A stretch of 64,000 nt of DNA from Gemmatimonadota bacterium (GCA_028287235.1 JAQBQB010000012.1:80955-144954), one strand, 5' to 3'; shown: positions 28,287 to 37,604, counted from the first letter of the stretch. The notes: generated from the letters alone by a model not told the origin. Numbers and translations are program-made.

Positions 28287-30730
28287 CAGTCCGCGGCCCC
28301 GGCTTGCATGCCGAGCTCGCCGCTCGCGGGCGGCGATTCCGTCTCGATGCGCGACGTGCCCGATTCCTCGTCATAGCGAACCGTGACGACGCGGTCGAGC
28401 CCTTCGCGAACGGAATCGATGTGCGTGATGAGAATCACCTGCTCGAACCGATCCTGTAGCCGGCGCAACAGATCCACGACGTTGTGACGCCGCGTGTCGT
28501 CGAGCGAGCCGAAGACCTCGTCGAGAATCAACAGGGAGAAAGCCTGGCCGGCGCGTTCAGCGATCATCTCTGAGATTGCTAGGCGGAGGACCAAGTTCGC
28601 TAGGTCCTCTTCGCCGCCCGAGATGACTGGCTTGGGAATCGCGTCCTCGAGCACGATGATGTTGTACTGGTCATCCAGCTCGATCTCGGAGTACCGCCCG
28701 TCGGTGAGCTCACGAATGTAGCGGCTCGCCAGCTCGGAGATCTCGGGGCGAAGCGCCTGGTTCAGATCCGTTCGCAAATCCGAAAATGCGCGATCCAGCT
28801 CGTCGTGCAGGCGGCGCTCCCGAACGAGCTCACCCAAGTGCGCCTCGTTCTTCGCGAGGTCGGCGCGCGCCTGGTCGGCCGCGTCGAGCGCGGCGCGCGC
28901 GGCGGCGCGCTCGGAGTTGGCGGCGACGGCCGACAGCTCCGCCGCGCGGAGCTCGGCGGCCGAGAGCTCGTACCGCTCGCGCATGTCGCCGAACGTCTCC
29001 TCGGAGAACTGGAGGCTCTCCCACTTCACCGTGAGCTCGGCGAGGCGCATGTCGACGTCGCCCATGCCGGCGACCGCACGCGCGCGCTCCGCAGACAGCT
29101 GCGGCTCGCGCTCGAGCTGCGTCGTGAGCCGGGCCGCGCGCACCGACGCTGGAGTCAAGCGCTCGACGAGGCGGCGCACCTCGCCGTGCCGCACGGCGTC
29201 GTAGCTCACGGAAATCGTCGCGAGCTCGCGCGCCACTGCGGCGTGCCGCTCGTCTTTCGATGCGACGTCGCGCGTGAGCGTGGCGAGCTCCTGCACCGCC
29301 GCCTGCACCTTCGCCAAACGACGCTCGAGTTTTCCGACGTTGTCGAACAACGATCTCCGCCGCTCGTCGAGGGCCGTGACCTCCGGCGGCGTTTCGGCGA
29401 GCTGCTCGATGCGCGCGCGAAAGTACCGGCCGTCCACGGTGATCGACTCGATCTGGGCGTCGAGCACCTCGAGCACGTTTCGAAAGTGCGACTCGAGCGG
29501 GCGGGCGCAGATCGGACAAATTCCGCCCTCGCCGAGCTCCACGATCTGTTCGCGCTGGGCCTCCACGTCGCGCAGCTGGTCGAGCAGCGCCTGGCGCTTC
29601 GTCTCGGCCTCCTGCCTGTCGCGGACCCAGTCGGTCTGCGCCGACTCGAACATGCGCTGCACCTGCTCCATCTCGGTGCGCGATTGCGACAGCGCCTCGG
29701 CCGCCTCGGCCTCGAGCGCGGGAGCGCTCTCGATCTTCGCGCGTCGCTCGCGGAGGCGCGCCAGCTCCTCGTCGAGCGATTTGAGTGTCTCGCTCAACGT
29801 GCGGCGCCGGCCCTCTTCGTTGCAGGCGCGGTCCAGGCGAAACAGCTCCGCCTGCACGTCGGAAAAGGGCACGAGGTCGACGAGGAGCCGCTCGAGCTCC
29901 TCGCGCGCGGCCGCGATGTCCGCCAGGTCGCGATCGATGCGCGCCGCGTCGCGCTCCAACGACGCGCGCTCCCCCTCGCCGACGCGGATCTCCGCGACCA
30001 GCGCCTGCAACGCATCGCGCTCGCGCTGCATGGCCTCCCACCTCGGCGTGACGCCGTCCATGGCGCCGCGCGCGGTCGCCCGGCGCGCCTCGGCCGCGTC
30101 GGCACGCGTCGTCGCCACGCTCACCCGAAGCTCGGCTTCAGCGAGCGCTCGATTGACCGTTTCCGGATCGGGCATGCCGGAGCGCAATCCGCTCGCTTCG
30201 GCCACGATCGCGTTGCGCCGGTCGCGGATCAGCTTCTGCGCCGTACGCAAACGCTCATAGCCCAACACGCGGGAGAGAAACTGCGCGCGCTCCGCCGGTC
30301 CCATGGCGGCCATGACGCTCAGCTCCTTCTGGCCCGTGAAGTACGTGTTGAAGAACTCGTCGTGGCTCATGCCGAGCCGGCGCCGGAGCATGTCCGTGAC
30401 ACCGGTGATCGACGTCGCGATCGGTGCTGTCGCGCCGTCGAGATACAGCTCCGCGTTGGTCAAGCCGCGCGACACGAGGTAGCGATGGCCGCCGAGCTCG
30501 AAGTCGAGCTCGACTTTAACCGACGCCCGCGCCGGCGCGCGGAAGGAGCGAATCGAGTCGCGCGTTCCGCGCGCCGCCGGGTTGCCGTACAGCGCCCACG
30601 CGATCGCCTCGAGGATCGTGGACTTGCCGGAGCCGTTCGGGCCGATGATGCCCGTGATGCCCGGCTCGAAGTCGATCCGGGTATCGATGTGCTGCCGGAA
30701 GTTGCAGAGATGCAGGCTGTTGAGCCGCAT
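28286..30730 (-). CDS. sbcC: SbcC/Rad50-like SMC ATPase
   Basis: This 814-residue SMC-like ATPase works with SbcD as a DNA-end nuclease complex. Walker A lies at about residues 33-41 in GPNGSGKST. Long coiled coils at about 180-390 and 430-640 flank a zinc hook with CPIC at about 404-407. The signature SGGEEDLANLVLRLAI and Walker B LLILDEVFGSLDD stand at the C-terminus. It is a little shorter than Escherichia coli SbcC, nearer to archaeal Rad50. It overlaps sbcD by one base and the GNAT gene by one. HerA and NurA are encoded just upstream, which suggests a Rad50-like resection role. Confidence 0.92.
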   Translation of the reverse strand: MRLNSLHLCNFRQHIDTRIDFEPGITGIIGPNGSGKSTILEAIAWALYGNPAARGTRDSIRSFRAPARASVKVELDFELGGHRYLVSRGLTNAELYLDGATAPIATSITGVTDMLRRRLGMSHDEFFNTYFTGQKELSVMAAMGPAERAQFLSRVLGYERLRTAQKLIRDRRNAIVAEASGLRSGMPDPETVNRALAEAELRVSVATTRADAAEARRATARGAMDGVTPRWEAMQRERDALQALVAEIRVGEGERASLERDAARIDRDLADIAAAREELERLLVDLVPFSDVQAELFRLDRACNEEGRRRTLSETLKSLDEELARLRERRAKIESAPALEAEAAEALSQSRTEMEQVQRMFESAQTDWVRDRQEAETKRQALLDQLRDVEAQREQIVELGEGGICPICARPLESHFRNVLEVLDAQIESITVDGRYFRARIEQLAETPPEVTALDERRRSLFDNVGKLERRLAKVQAAVQELATLTRDVASKDERHAAVARELATISVSYDAVRHGEVRRLVERLTPASVRAARLTTQLEREPQLSAERARAVAGMGDVDMRLAELTVKWESLQFSEETFGDMRERYELSAAELRAAELSAVAANSERAAARAALDAADQARADLAKNEAHLGELVRERRLHDELDRAFSDLRTDLNQALRPEISELASRYIRELTDGRYSEIELDDQYNIIVLEDAIPKPVISGGEEDLANLVLRLAISEMIAERAGQAFSLLILDEVFGSLDDTRRHNVVDLLRRLQDRFEQVILITHIDSVREGLDRVVTVRYDEESGTSRIETESPPASGELGMQAGAAD

Positions 30731-31917
30731 CAGACCTCGAGCACGGCCGAGGGCGCGACGTTCAGTGTCTGCGCCTCATCTAGGTACGCCATGGCGCGCG
30801 CGACGAGCGCGGCGCGGTCGACGTCGGCGTCGAGCGGACGCGTGAGGAGCTTCTCGCGCACGACTTCGTTGAGCGACGGGCGCCGGCCCGGTGCGCCGGT
30901 GGCGTGCAGCCGGAGCGCCTCCGGCGCGCGGAAGTCGAGCTGGAAGTTGAGCGCCCGCCGCTTGTACTCCCGAATCGCCTTGTGATCGAGCTCGCGCGGA
31001 AGGTGGCGCGGCACGTCGCGGACGAGCAGCCGGATGATCTTGTCGTCGATGCCGCCGGCACAGGCCTCCACCGCAGATCGGATCCGCTCGTCGATCTCGG
31101 CCACCGTGAGCCCGCGCGCGACGACCGGAGGCAGGTCGATCAGCGCGCGCGACGCGGGCAGCGGATGGAAGGTGTGCGCGCCCGTGGCGAGGTCGCGCTC
31201 GATGAGCCCCTTGCCGGCGAGCGTCGCGACGCGCTCCTCATGCAGCTCGCCCCACGTGTTCGCGCTCGTGTAGTCGATCGAACCCGAGTAGAACGCGTTC
31301 GGCGCGACTTCCCGGTAGACGTGATAATGGCCGAGCGCAACGTAATCCCACCGCGACGCGCCGAGCTCTTCATGAGAAATCTCTAATGCCGCGCGCTCCG
31401 ACGCGGCGATGTTGGCCGGGAGGACGCCTTCCACCTCGCCGTGGATCACCATGACGTTCAGCCGCGCATTCGGATCGGGCTGGAGCTTCGGCCGGCCGCC
31501 GTGAACGTCGGGTACGGCAAGCACGGACAGGTCCCATTTCGGGAAATTGATCAGTCGCGCCTCTCGATCGACGACGTGCAACCCGAGCTGCGCGAAGAGC
31601 TGCAGGATGCCGCCCGTCTCCGTGGAGCGCGGCGTGTCGTGGTTGCCGGCGACGAGCACGATCTCGGTGTTCGGCAACGCGCGCACCAGCCGCGCGAACT
31701 GCATGAACGCATGCAGGATCGCCTGGTTCGTCGGCCGTACGCTGTGGAACACGTCGCCGGCGATGACGACCAATTCCGGCGCGAGCGCGATCACACGGTC
31801 GATGGACGTGCGAAAGGTCGTGGCGACGTCCGCTTCCCGTTGATTGACACCCCCGGGAGTGAGCCGCTGGTACTGCCGGTAGCCGAGGTGAAGATCGGAA
31901 AGGTGGACCAGGCGCAT
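30730..31917 (-). CDS. sbcD: SbcD/Mre11-like nuclease
   Basis: The 395-residue metallophosphoesterase is the nuclease partner of SbcC. All motifs are present: HLSDLHLG at the N-terminus, VVIAGDVFH, VAGNHDTPRS, VIHGEVE and ALGHYHVY, which bind two Mn(II) ions. The C-terminal part, beyond residue 300, serves to contact SbcC. The gene overlaps sbcC by one base. A hairpin lies just upstream, between it and the exported-protein gene, which suggests a separate transcript. Confidence 0.93.
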   Translation of the reverse strand: MRLVHLSDLHLGYRQYQRLTPGGVNQREADVATTFRTSIDRVIALAPELVVIAGDVFHSVRPTNQAILHAFMQFARLVRALPNTEIVLVAGNHDTPRSTETGGILQLFAQLGLHVVDREARLINFPKWDLSVLAVPDVHGGRPKLQPDPNARLNVMVIHGEVEGVLPANIAASERAALEISHEELGASRWDYVALGHYHVYREVAPNAFYSGSIDYTSANTWGELHEERVATLAGKGLIERDLATGAHTFHPLPASRALIDLPPVVARGLTVAEIDERIRSAVEACAGGIDDKIIRLLVRDVPRHLPRELDHKAIREYKRRALNFQLDFRAPEALRLHATGAPGRRPSLNEVVREKLLTRPLDADVDRAALVARAMAYLDEAQTLNVAPSAVLEV

Positions 31918-31951
31918 GCGGCGAAGTGAGCGTCGTTGTAATCTAACGCCG

Positions 31952-31973
31952 CGACCGCCCCTAACGGCGGTCG
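31952..31973 (-). terminator. Hairpin at the end of the exported-protein gene
   Basis: CGACCGCC (31952-31959) and GGCGGTCG (31966-31973) form a perfect 8-bp stem overlapping the stop codon of the 279-residue gene. No clear U tract follows on the minus strand, so termination is uncertain. Confidence 0.35.
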
Positions 31974-32800
31974 GCGGTCCGCATGTGCTGTGTGATCCGC
32001 ATCTGCATGTGCATCGACAGGAACCCCGTGGCCGCCGGCGGCGTGGTCATCGAGCTCACGACGATGCTGAACCACGATTCGGTGAGCCACCCGCGCTTCT
32101 GATCGACGAGCATGGTGCCGGTGACGAGCCCTTTCTCGAGCACCGTACCAGACGCCGCGCCGGGGCCGGTGGCCGGCTGCATCTCGCCGCGCATCGAGAC
32201 GAATGCCCAGTCGCCGCCGTGGGTGAGCGAATCGAAGCGAAACGTCACATGCAGCTTGCCCGACAGCTGCGCTCCGAACTGCGCCCCGGTGGGAAGCGGC
32301 ATCTCGCGAATCCAGCTCTCACCAACGGTGATCGGACCCTTGGGAAAGGCCGCCGGCATGAGGGAAACGACCTGAGCGATTTCGCGCGGCGCGCCGTCGC
32401 CCGACTGGTTCATGCCCACGGAGCCGTCGGGAGAGACGCGAAAGCGAACGCGCTGTCCGCGCATCTGCGCCTCGGCGGCGTGCGCCGCGGCGCGCGCGTG
32501 CTCGTCTGACGTGGCGAGGATGACCGAATCGGTCACGGCGAGCAGCGTCGTTCCCCCGCCCTTGTCGGCGCTCGCTTCCACGATCGCGCGCGAGAACATC
32601 TTCATGCTGCTCATGACCATGGCGCTTGCTTCGCCATTGGTCGTGCGCCGCAGCCCCGTCATCTCGCTCTGCTGGTCGAGCCGCGTGCGCAGTGTGTCGC
32701 CGACGTGCGGCTTGATCTGCAGCGTGACCGCCTGTCCCCAAAGCCGCCCCGCGACGAGGATCGACATGCCCAGCGCTCCGCGGAGCCGGCGCGAGCCCAT
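31961..32800 (-). CDS. Exported protein of unknown function between SbcCD and HerA
   Basis: The 279-residue protein has an N-terminal hydrophobic segment, GALGMSILVAGRLWGQA, that looks like a signal peptide. The mature part is beta-rich, with LRTRLDQQSEMTG and a repeated pattern of methionine-rich strands, including SMKMFSRAIVEASADKGGG. It loosely resembles DUF6263-type lipid-binding exported proteins. Its place between sbcD and herA is odd for an exported protein. It may be an insertion into the cluster or simply a co-transcribed passenger. Function unknown. Confidence 0.6.
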   Translation of the reverse strand: MGSRRLRGALGMSILVAGRLWGQAVTLQIKPHVGDTLRTRLDQQSEMTGLRRTTNGEASAMVMSSMKMFSRAIVEASADKGGGTTLLAVTDSVILATSDEHARAAAHAAEAQMRGQRVRFRVSPDGSVGMNQSGDGAPREIAQVVSLMPAAFPKGPITVGESWIREMPLPTGAQFGAQLSGKLHVTFRFDSLTHGGDWAFVSMRGEMQPATGPGAASGTVLEKGLVTGTMLVDQKRGWLTESWFSIVVSSMTTPPAATGFLSMHMQMRITQHMRTADRR

Positions 32801-32805
32801 ACGAC

Positions 32806-34788
32806 TCAGAATCCGTACGGATCGTCGCCCGGCGCCGAGCGGACGGGAGTCGGAGGCGCGACGCGAGCCGCCGCTTGGGCGGCGACAACGGCGCGGAACT
32901 GCGCGAGGAAAAATTTCTTGACGTCCGCCGGCCGCTCGCGGAGCGTGGCGTTGCGCGCACGAATGATTTCGTCCTCGTCGCGAAGACCGACGACGTCCTG
33001 CACCCAGCCGAGCGTGATGGAGGGATCGAGCGTCCGCAGGCTTCGCAGGACAGCCGCTTCCAAGTCGATATCGACCGCTTGCGGATAGCGTTCGGCGCCG
33101 TCACGCCCGCGCATGATCGCGGGTCGCGGAAAGCGCACGAAGATCGGCTGTGTGAAGTGCGGATGCCGTACCATCAACTGTCCTTTCTCCAACGTCGCCA
33201 GTTTCGTCTTCACCGCGGGACTGAGCACGGCGTATCCCGGCGTCGCCAGCTCGTCCGCGTCCATGCGTCCATACAGCGCGGTGCCGGAATTTCCGACGAC
33301 CCGGCGGTGGACCTGCGAGCGAAACTGCTGCGCGCTGAACAGCACCAGTCCCAGGTACCGCCCACGCTCGGCGAGGTCGAGAAGCATTTTTCGTACGTAC
33401 GTGTCCTGCCCGTCGCTCGGCGCATATTTGTTCAGCTCGTCGACGAACACGACGACGTGGTTGACTCCGAGATCTCGCTTCTCCAGATGCTCGCGCAGCT
33501 TGGTGACGACGCGCGCGAAGATCAGATCCTGCGCGTCCTCCTCGAGCGAGGCGACGTCGATTACGTACACCGTGCGGTCCTGAAAGCTCCCGAACGGGAG
33601 GTCGCTCACGGCTCCGTCGTCGGTCACGAGACCGGCGCACCGCGTCGAGATGTTCGAGAGCCGGTTCCGTACCTTGCGGATGGTGGCCACGTGATGCGTC
33701 CGCCACCCGTCGTTGTTCTTTCCCTCCATGGCGGAGAGCACGTCGCGGAACCACGTCTCGAGGTCGGCGAACGACCGGACGAGATAGTGTTTGTTCCCGA
33801 GCAGCTGCGGATCGTTGAAGTCGCGGTCGACGACACGCTCGCGGATGAAGTCGATCAGCGCGTCCGCCTTGGCGTCGACGTCGTCCTTGTTGAGCAGCAC
33901 CTCGGCGTACTGCAATACTTCGCGCAGCCCCCACGTGAGCGACGAGACGTTGTGCAGCAGCGCGGGATTCGAGCGGAGTGTGTTCAGCGAGAAGCCGTCG
34001 GACTTGTACGGCGCGAAGTATTCCACTTTCTCGAATGGCCCGATGGGCACACCACACTTTTCATACAGTGCCTTGTCGGCGGCCTCGATCTCGCCCGGCT
34101 GATCGAGGAAGCAGAGGTCCGGCCCTTTCACGTTGAAGCAAACGGCGGCCACCGAACCTTTCTGCGCGGGAAAGTGCGTGAAGATCGACGACAGGATCCA
34201 CTCGATTGCGCTCGTCTTCGTCGCGAGCCCCGAGACGCCGCTGATGTTGAGATGCGCCGCCTCGGGGCCGATGAGAAAATCCGCATCCAGATAGATCGCC
34301 GCGTCGGTGCCGCCGGCGCGGTACACGCCGATGGGAATTCCGGTGTTCGCGCCGTCGCGCAGATACCCGTCCATGCGCAACGCCACCGCGACGTCGGAAT
34401 CCTCGGCGAGGAACACCTGGCCCATGGGTACGGGCTGGAGCGGCTCCTCGGGGATGTGGCGCAGCACGGCAGCGGTGTACAGCCGAATCTCCGCGCGCTC
34501 GGTCGCGGCGAACGACGCGCCGCCCGGCGTGCCGTCGTGTCCGAGCACGTCGTGCATCGGCGTCTGGAGGTCGGTGTAGCTGAACCCCTCGACGACGATG
34601 CCATACACCTCCGGAATCGCGCCGTTGACCGGATGCGCACCCTCGACGCGGACGATCGTGCCGATGCCCACCGGCGAGTCGAGCGAGGTCCAAAAATGGA
34701 ACTCGTGCGGCGTATTCGGCTTGCGCTCGGTGGCGACGACACGACCGAGTGGAACGAGCGGAGATGCGGTTGGCAAAGAGTCAATCAT
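32806..34788 (-). CDS. HerA-like DNA translocase ATPase
   Basis: The 660-residue protein (start at the ATG 34788, where a HerA-ATP-synthase-like barrel begins) is a HerA/FtsK-superfamily hexameric translocase. The barrel spans about residues 10-100. The ATPase core has a Walker A variant, ISGVSGLATKTS, at about 179-190 and Walker B HVVVFVDELN at about 443-452, with the usual HerA arginine-rich region after it. HerA threads DNA and feeds it to NurA nuclease in end resection. It lies next to the NurA-like gene, with an exported-protein gene separating it from sbcD. A TTG further upstream is an alternative start. Confidence 0.85.
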   Translation of the reverse strand: MIDSLPTASPLVPLGRVVATERKPNTPHEFHFWTSLDSPVGIGTIVRVEGAHPVNGAIPEVYGIVVEGFSYTDLQTPMHDVLGHDGTPGGASFAATERAEIRLYTAAVLRHIPEEPLQPVPMGQVFLAEDSDVAVALRMDGYLRDGANTGIPIGVYRAGGTDAAIYLDADFLIGPEAAHLNISGVSGLATKTSAIEWILSSIFTHFPAQKGSVAAVCFNVKGPDLCFLDQPGEIEAADKALYEKCGVPIGPFEKVEYFAPYKSDGFSLNTLRSNPALLHNVSSLTWGLREVLQYAEVLLNKDDVDAKADALIDFIRERVVDRDFNDPQLLGNKHYLVRSFADLETWFRDVLSAMEGKNNDGWRTHHVATIRKVRNRLSNISTRCAGLVTDDGAVSDLPFGSFQDRTVYVIDVASLEEDAQDLIFARVVTKLREHLEKRDLGVNHVVVFVDELNKYAPSDGQDTYVRKMLLDLAERGRYLGLVLFSAQQFRSQVHRRVVGNSGTALYGRMDADELATPGYAVLSPAVKTKLATLEKGQLMVRHPHFTQPIFVRFPRPAIMRGRDGAERYPQAVDIDLEAAVLRSLRTLDPSITLGWVQDVVGLRDEDEIIRARNATLRERPADVKKFFLAQFRAVVAAQAAARVAPPTPVRSAPGDDPYGF

Positions 34789-34948
34789 CGGAGTGGCGAG
34801 TCGGGAGGTGGTAATATGCGCTAGGAGCGCCGTGCCGCCCGGACGGTTGGAAATGGTCTCGCCCAACCGGCGAAACAATTGCCTTTATTCGCAGTTCATT
34901 GCAGCTCATTTGCGCTTCAATGTGTTCCAACCTCAGCACGGCGCGACA

Positions 34949-35929
34949 CTACATCACCGCCCGAAGGAACTCCTCACAGTCACGCACACCGTAGACCATC
35001 TTGTCCCAGCGTCCGTCGGGCAGCGACACGGGAGTCGCCTCGGCGAGGATCCAGCGCGAGACTTCGTCGGCGCGCTGCGTGATGTCGCCATCCGCCCCCT
35101 GTGGTGCCGCGACTTCCACACGCACGAGCCCCCACATCGGCTCGCGACCGCGCTGATCGCGAATCCGGAGGTACCAGCTGGCCACGCTCGTTCGCTTCGG
35201 CGAGGTCACGAGGAAGACGCTCGAGCGTTCGGCGACCTCCAGGGCGAGGATCGTGGCCAACGCGTCGCCGCTCGCGTAGAGCGTCCGATGGCTCTTGATC
35301 ACTCCAACGACAGCCGAGGCGCGCGCGACGCCGTCCGAACTGCTGATTCCTCCGTCGATGAGCAAGGCACGTCCGTCGCGCGCGAGCCAATCGCGCGCCA
35401 ACGCTTGTTCGGCGTTCTCGCGGTCCTGTTGCACGCGATGAACGGCCGTCTCGCGCAGCGCGAGCGGATGTTCCGTCCCACCCATCCCCCCTGTCGCATC
35501 GCTTTCGCTGGTGTCCGACAGCGGTAGGTCGACGCCGGCGAGCCGTTGCCACGTCGTCTCGGAGATACTGGGGCGCGACGCATACAGCCGATGTTCGACC
35601 GCGTGACTCCACGTGAACATCCGCTTGTCCCGTCGCTCGCGAATCACCGCGCCCACGGTACCGTGCACCACCGGAATTCCCCCGCGCAGATAGCGCGCGA
35701 CTCGGCTCTTCTGCGTTCCATCGAGGAACGCCGCGAATCCGATTTCCGGAACACCCGTCACCGCACGCGCGCGCAACTCGGCGCCTTCGATGACCGTGGC
35801 GCTGATGAGCCGTGCCGGCTGCGTCCCCGGCGTCGACAGCTCGAGCGACGCTTCGCCCTCCACCGCGCGCGACTCCGGTAGCGCGAGAGCCAAGCGCCTC
35901 GCCACCGCCTCGAACGAGCTCTGGGTCAT
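34949..35929 (-). CDS. NurA-like 5'-3' nuclease
   Basis: The 326-residue protein matches the NurA pattern. An N-terminal region with EGASLELS-type strands precedes the catalytic motif ALLIDGGIS, where the aspartate is a metal ligand. Then comes VVGVIKSH at about 220-227, and a C-terminal WGLVRVEV with a second acidic stretch. NurA is a single- and double-strand 5'-3' exonuclease that works with HerA. The start ATG shares one base with the stop of the methyltransferase gene. It lies upstream of herA on the same strand, giving a nurA-herA order. Assignment rests on motif order and context; some NurA ligands are not certain. Confidence 0.75.
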   Translation of the reverse strand: MTQSSFEAVARRLALALPESRAVEGEASLELSTPGTQPARLISATVIEGAELRARAVTGVPEIGFAAFLDGTQKSRVARYLRGGIPVVHGTVGAVIRERRDKRMFTWSHAVEHRLYASRPSISETTWQRLAGVDLPLSDTSESDATGGMGGTEHPLALRETAVHRVQQDRENAEQALARDWLARDGRALLIDGGISSSDGVARASAVVGVIKSHRTLYASGDALATILALEVAERSSVFLVTSPKRTSVASWYLRIRDQRGREPMWGLVRVEVAAPQGADGDITQRADEVSRWILAEATPVSLPDGRWDKMVYGVRDCEEFLRAVM

Positions 35930-36687
35930 CACGACACTCGGCCGGCGAGCATGATCAGCGGCCACTCGATCCGTCTCGCTTCCTCCGCCTCGGGCCACAC
36001 CGCGGCAAGCTCGCGCTCGAATTCCGCAACCGGATCGCTGCCGTGCTTCGCCACGTACCTCGTCGTCGCGGACCAGGTGCGCGTGTAACCGGCCAATTGC
36101 GCGCGAGTCCACCGGTCGGCGAGCGCGAACGACGGCGTGTCGAGCCGCACGAAGGGAAAGGGGATCGTTCGGTACTCTTCGTCGACGTATCGCCGCTCCG
36201 GCGGCCAGTAGGACTGCAGCGTGCCGTACATGAAGCTCGCCAGCAACGAGCCGACGTCGCCCTCCATGATCGGCGCCGCGTAGCTCCACGCGGCGATCGC
36301 CGCGCCGGGTGCGGCGACGCGGCGCACCTCGTCGTTGAAGCGCGCGTGGTCGAACCAGTGCAGCGCCTGCGCCACGGTGACGAGATCGACCGACGCCGGC
36401 TCCAGCGGAGTCGATTCGGCTGGCGTCACCAGCCAACGAATCTTCGGATGCGCGGGCGCCTGCTCGATCTGCTGGGCGCTGACGTCCGTTCCCACTACCT
36501 CGTCGAAGAACTCCGCGAGCTCGACCGTCGCCTGCCCGGTGCCCGCGCCGCAATCCCACGCCCTGCCGTGGCGCGGCGCGATCGAGGCGACGAATTCGAA
36601 CAGTGCATGGGGATAGCGAGGCCGAAACGCCGCGTAGCTCGCGGAGACCGTCGAGAAATGGTCCCCCGATGCGTGTGTGCCGCTCAC
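35929..36687 (-). CDS. Class I SAM-dependent methyltransferase
   Basis: This 252-residue enzyme has the SAM-binding motif WDCGAGTGQATVEL at about residues 35-48, a motif II acidic residue in VVGTDVSAQQ and motif IV around DLVTVAQALHWFD. It resembles methyltransferases of the UbiE/menG-like group often called type 11. The start is GTG, overlapping the stop of the upstream O-methyltransferase by four bases. The substrate is unknown. It may be coupled to both methyltransferase and NurA genes without functional connection. Confidence 0.82.
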   Translation of the reverse strand: MSGTHASGDHFSTVSASYAAFRPRYPHALFEFVASIAPRHGRAWDCGAGTGQATVELAEFFDEVVGTDVSAQQIEQAPAHPKIRWLVTPAESTPLEPASVDLVTVAQALHWFDHARFNDEVRRVAAPGAAIAAWSYAAPIMEGDVGSLLASFMYGTLQSYWPPERRYVDEEYRTIPFPFVRLDTPSFALADRWTRAQLAGYTRTWSATTRYVAKHGSDPVAEFERELAAVWPEAEEARRIEWPLIMLAGRVS

Positions 36688-37313
36688 CGCACCACGGCGA
36701 CGGCTACGCCGTCGTGCGTGGGAACGATGATGCCGAGCACGCGCGGGTCCGTCGCCATGCGCCGGTTGAACTCGCGAACGGCGCGCGTCTTCTCGTCCGA
36801 TTCCTCGCTCTCGTAGACCTTGCCGCCCCAGAGCGCGTTGTCGCCGATGATCAAGCCGCCGGGCCGCACGAGGCGAAGCGCCCACTCGAAATACGTGGGC
36901 AGCGGCTCCTTGTCGGCGTCGAGAAACATCGCGTCGAAGCGCTCGCCGTCGAGCGACGGCAGCACGTCGAGCGCTCGGCCGACGCGGACTTCGACGCGCT
37001 CGCCGAGTCCGGCGCGGTCGATGTACTTTCGCGCGAACGCCGCGTGCTTGTCGTCGATCTCGATCGAGAGCAGGCGTCCGCCCGGCGGCAGCGCGCGCGC
37101 CATGCAGATCGCCGAGTAGCCGCCGAGGGTGCCGACTTCGAGCACGCGGCGCGCGTTGATCGCCGTGAGCAGCACCTGGAGCAGACGCCCTTCGTCCGTC
37201 GAGATGGCGATCGGCGGCAGCCCGGTGCGATCGGCTTCTTCACGTAGCGACGCGAGCAGCTCGTCCTCGGCGCCGAACAGTCCTGCGATGTAGTCTCCCG
37301 CGCGATCCGGCAT
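36684..37313 (-). CDS. O-methyltransferase (caffeoyl-CoA/COMT-like)
   Basis: The 209-residue protein is a class I O-methyltransferase of the caffeoyl-CoA family: VLEVGTLGGYSAICMARALP is motif I, LDVLPSLDGERFDAMFLDADKE carries the metal-binding acidic residues, and GDNALWGGKV is the divalent-metal motif. Such enzymes methylate catechol hydroxyls and depend on Mg(II). It overlaps the next methyltransferase gene by four bases. The natural substrate cannot be deduced, but two adjacent methyltransferases suggest secondary or detoxification metabolism. Confidence 0.88.
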   Translation of the reverse strand: MPDRAGDYIAGLFGAEDELLASLREEADRTGLPPIAISTDEGRLLQVLLTAINARRVLEVGTLGGYSAICMARALPPGGRLLSIEIDDKHAAFARKYIDRAGLGERVEVRVGRALDVLPSLDGERFDAMFLDADKEPLPTYFEWALRLVRPGGLIIGDNALWGGKVYESEESDEKTRAVREFNRRMATDPRVLGIIVPTHDGVAVAVVR

Positions 37314-37325
37314 GGGTGAACTCGG

Positions 37326-37604
37326 TTACTCGACGCCGATGTCCCACGCCTGCTGCAAGTCTTTCTTGGAGTAGGCGCGGAAGGCCGTGAGGGTTTGCGT
37401 GCGTTGAATGCCCGGCACCGTCGGAAAGATCTCCGTGATGACGTGCGCGATCTGGTCGTATTGCGGCACGCGGACGATCGCGACGAGATCCCAATCGCCC
37501 GACACCGAGTACACCTCGGTGACGCCTTCGACGCCGGCGAGCATGTTGGCGGCGGACTGAATGAGCGTCGGATCGACGCGAATGAGGACGATGGTGGTGA
37601 TCAC
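37326..37604 (-). CDS. Stand-alone Lrp/AsnC ligand-binding (RAM) domain protein
   Basis: The 92-residue protein is just the regulator-of-amino-acid-metabolism part of Lrp, with no DNA-binding helix-turn-helix. It starts with GTG overlapping the upstream stop by GTGA and shows the RAM pattern: TTIVLIRVDP, GVTEVYSVSGDWDLVAIVRV and GIQRTQTLTAFRAYS. Single RAM domains form oligomers and bind amino acids. Possible roles are modulating other Lrp proteins or amino-acid sensing. The aminotransferase gene beyond the next gene fits a link with amino-acid metabolism. Confidence 0.8.
   Translation of the reverse strand: MITTIVLIRVDPTLIQSAANMLAGVEGVTEVYSVSGDWDLVAIVRVPQYDQIAHVITEIFPTVPGIQRTQTLTAFRAYSKKDLQQAWDIGVE

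Noticed and set aside
28805..30985. Plus-strand open frame of 726 codons over sbcC
   Set aside because: It is antisense to the coiled-coil coding region of sbcC, whose regular codon use produces open complementary frames.
35930..36559. Longer N-terminus for the NurA-like protein
   Set aside because: The extra sequence is an out-of-frame shadow of the methyltransferase gene; the ATG at 35929 overlaps its stop in the usual way.
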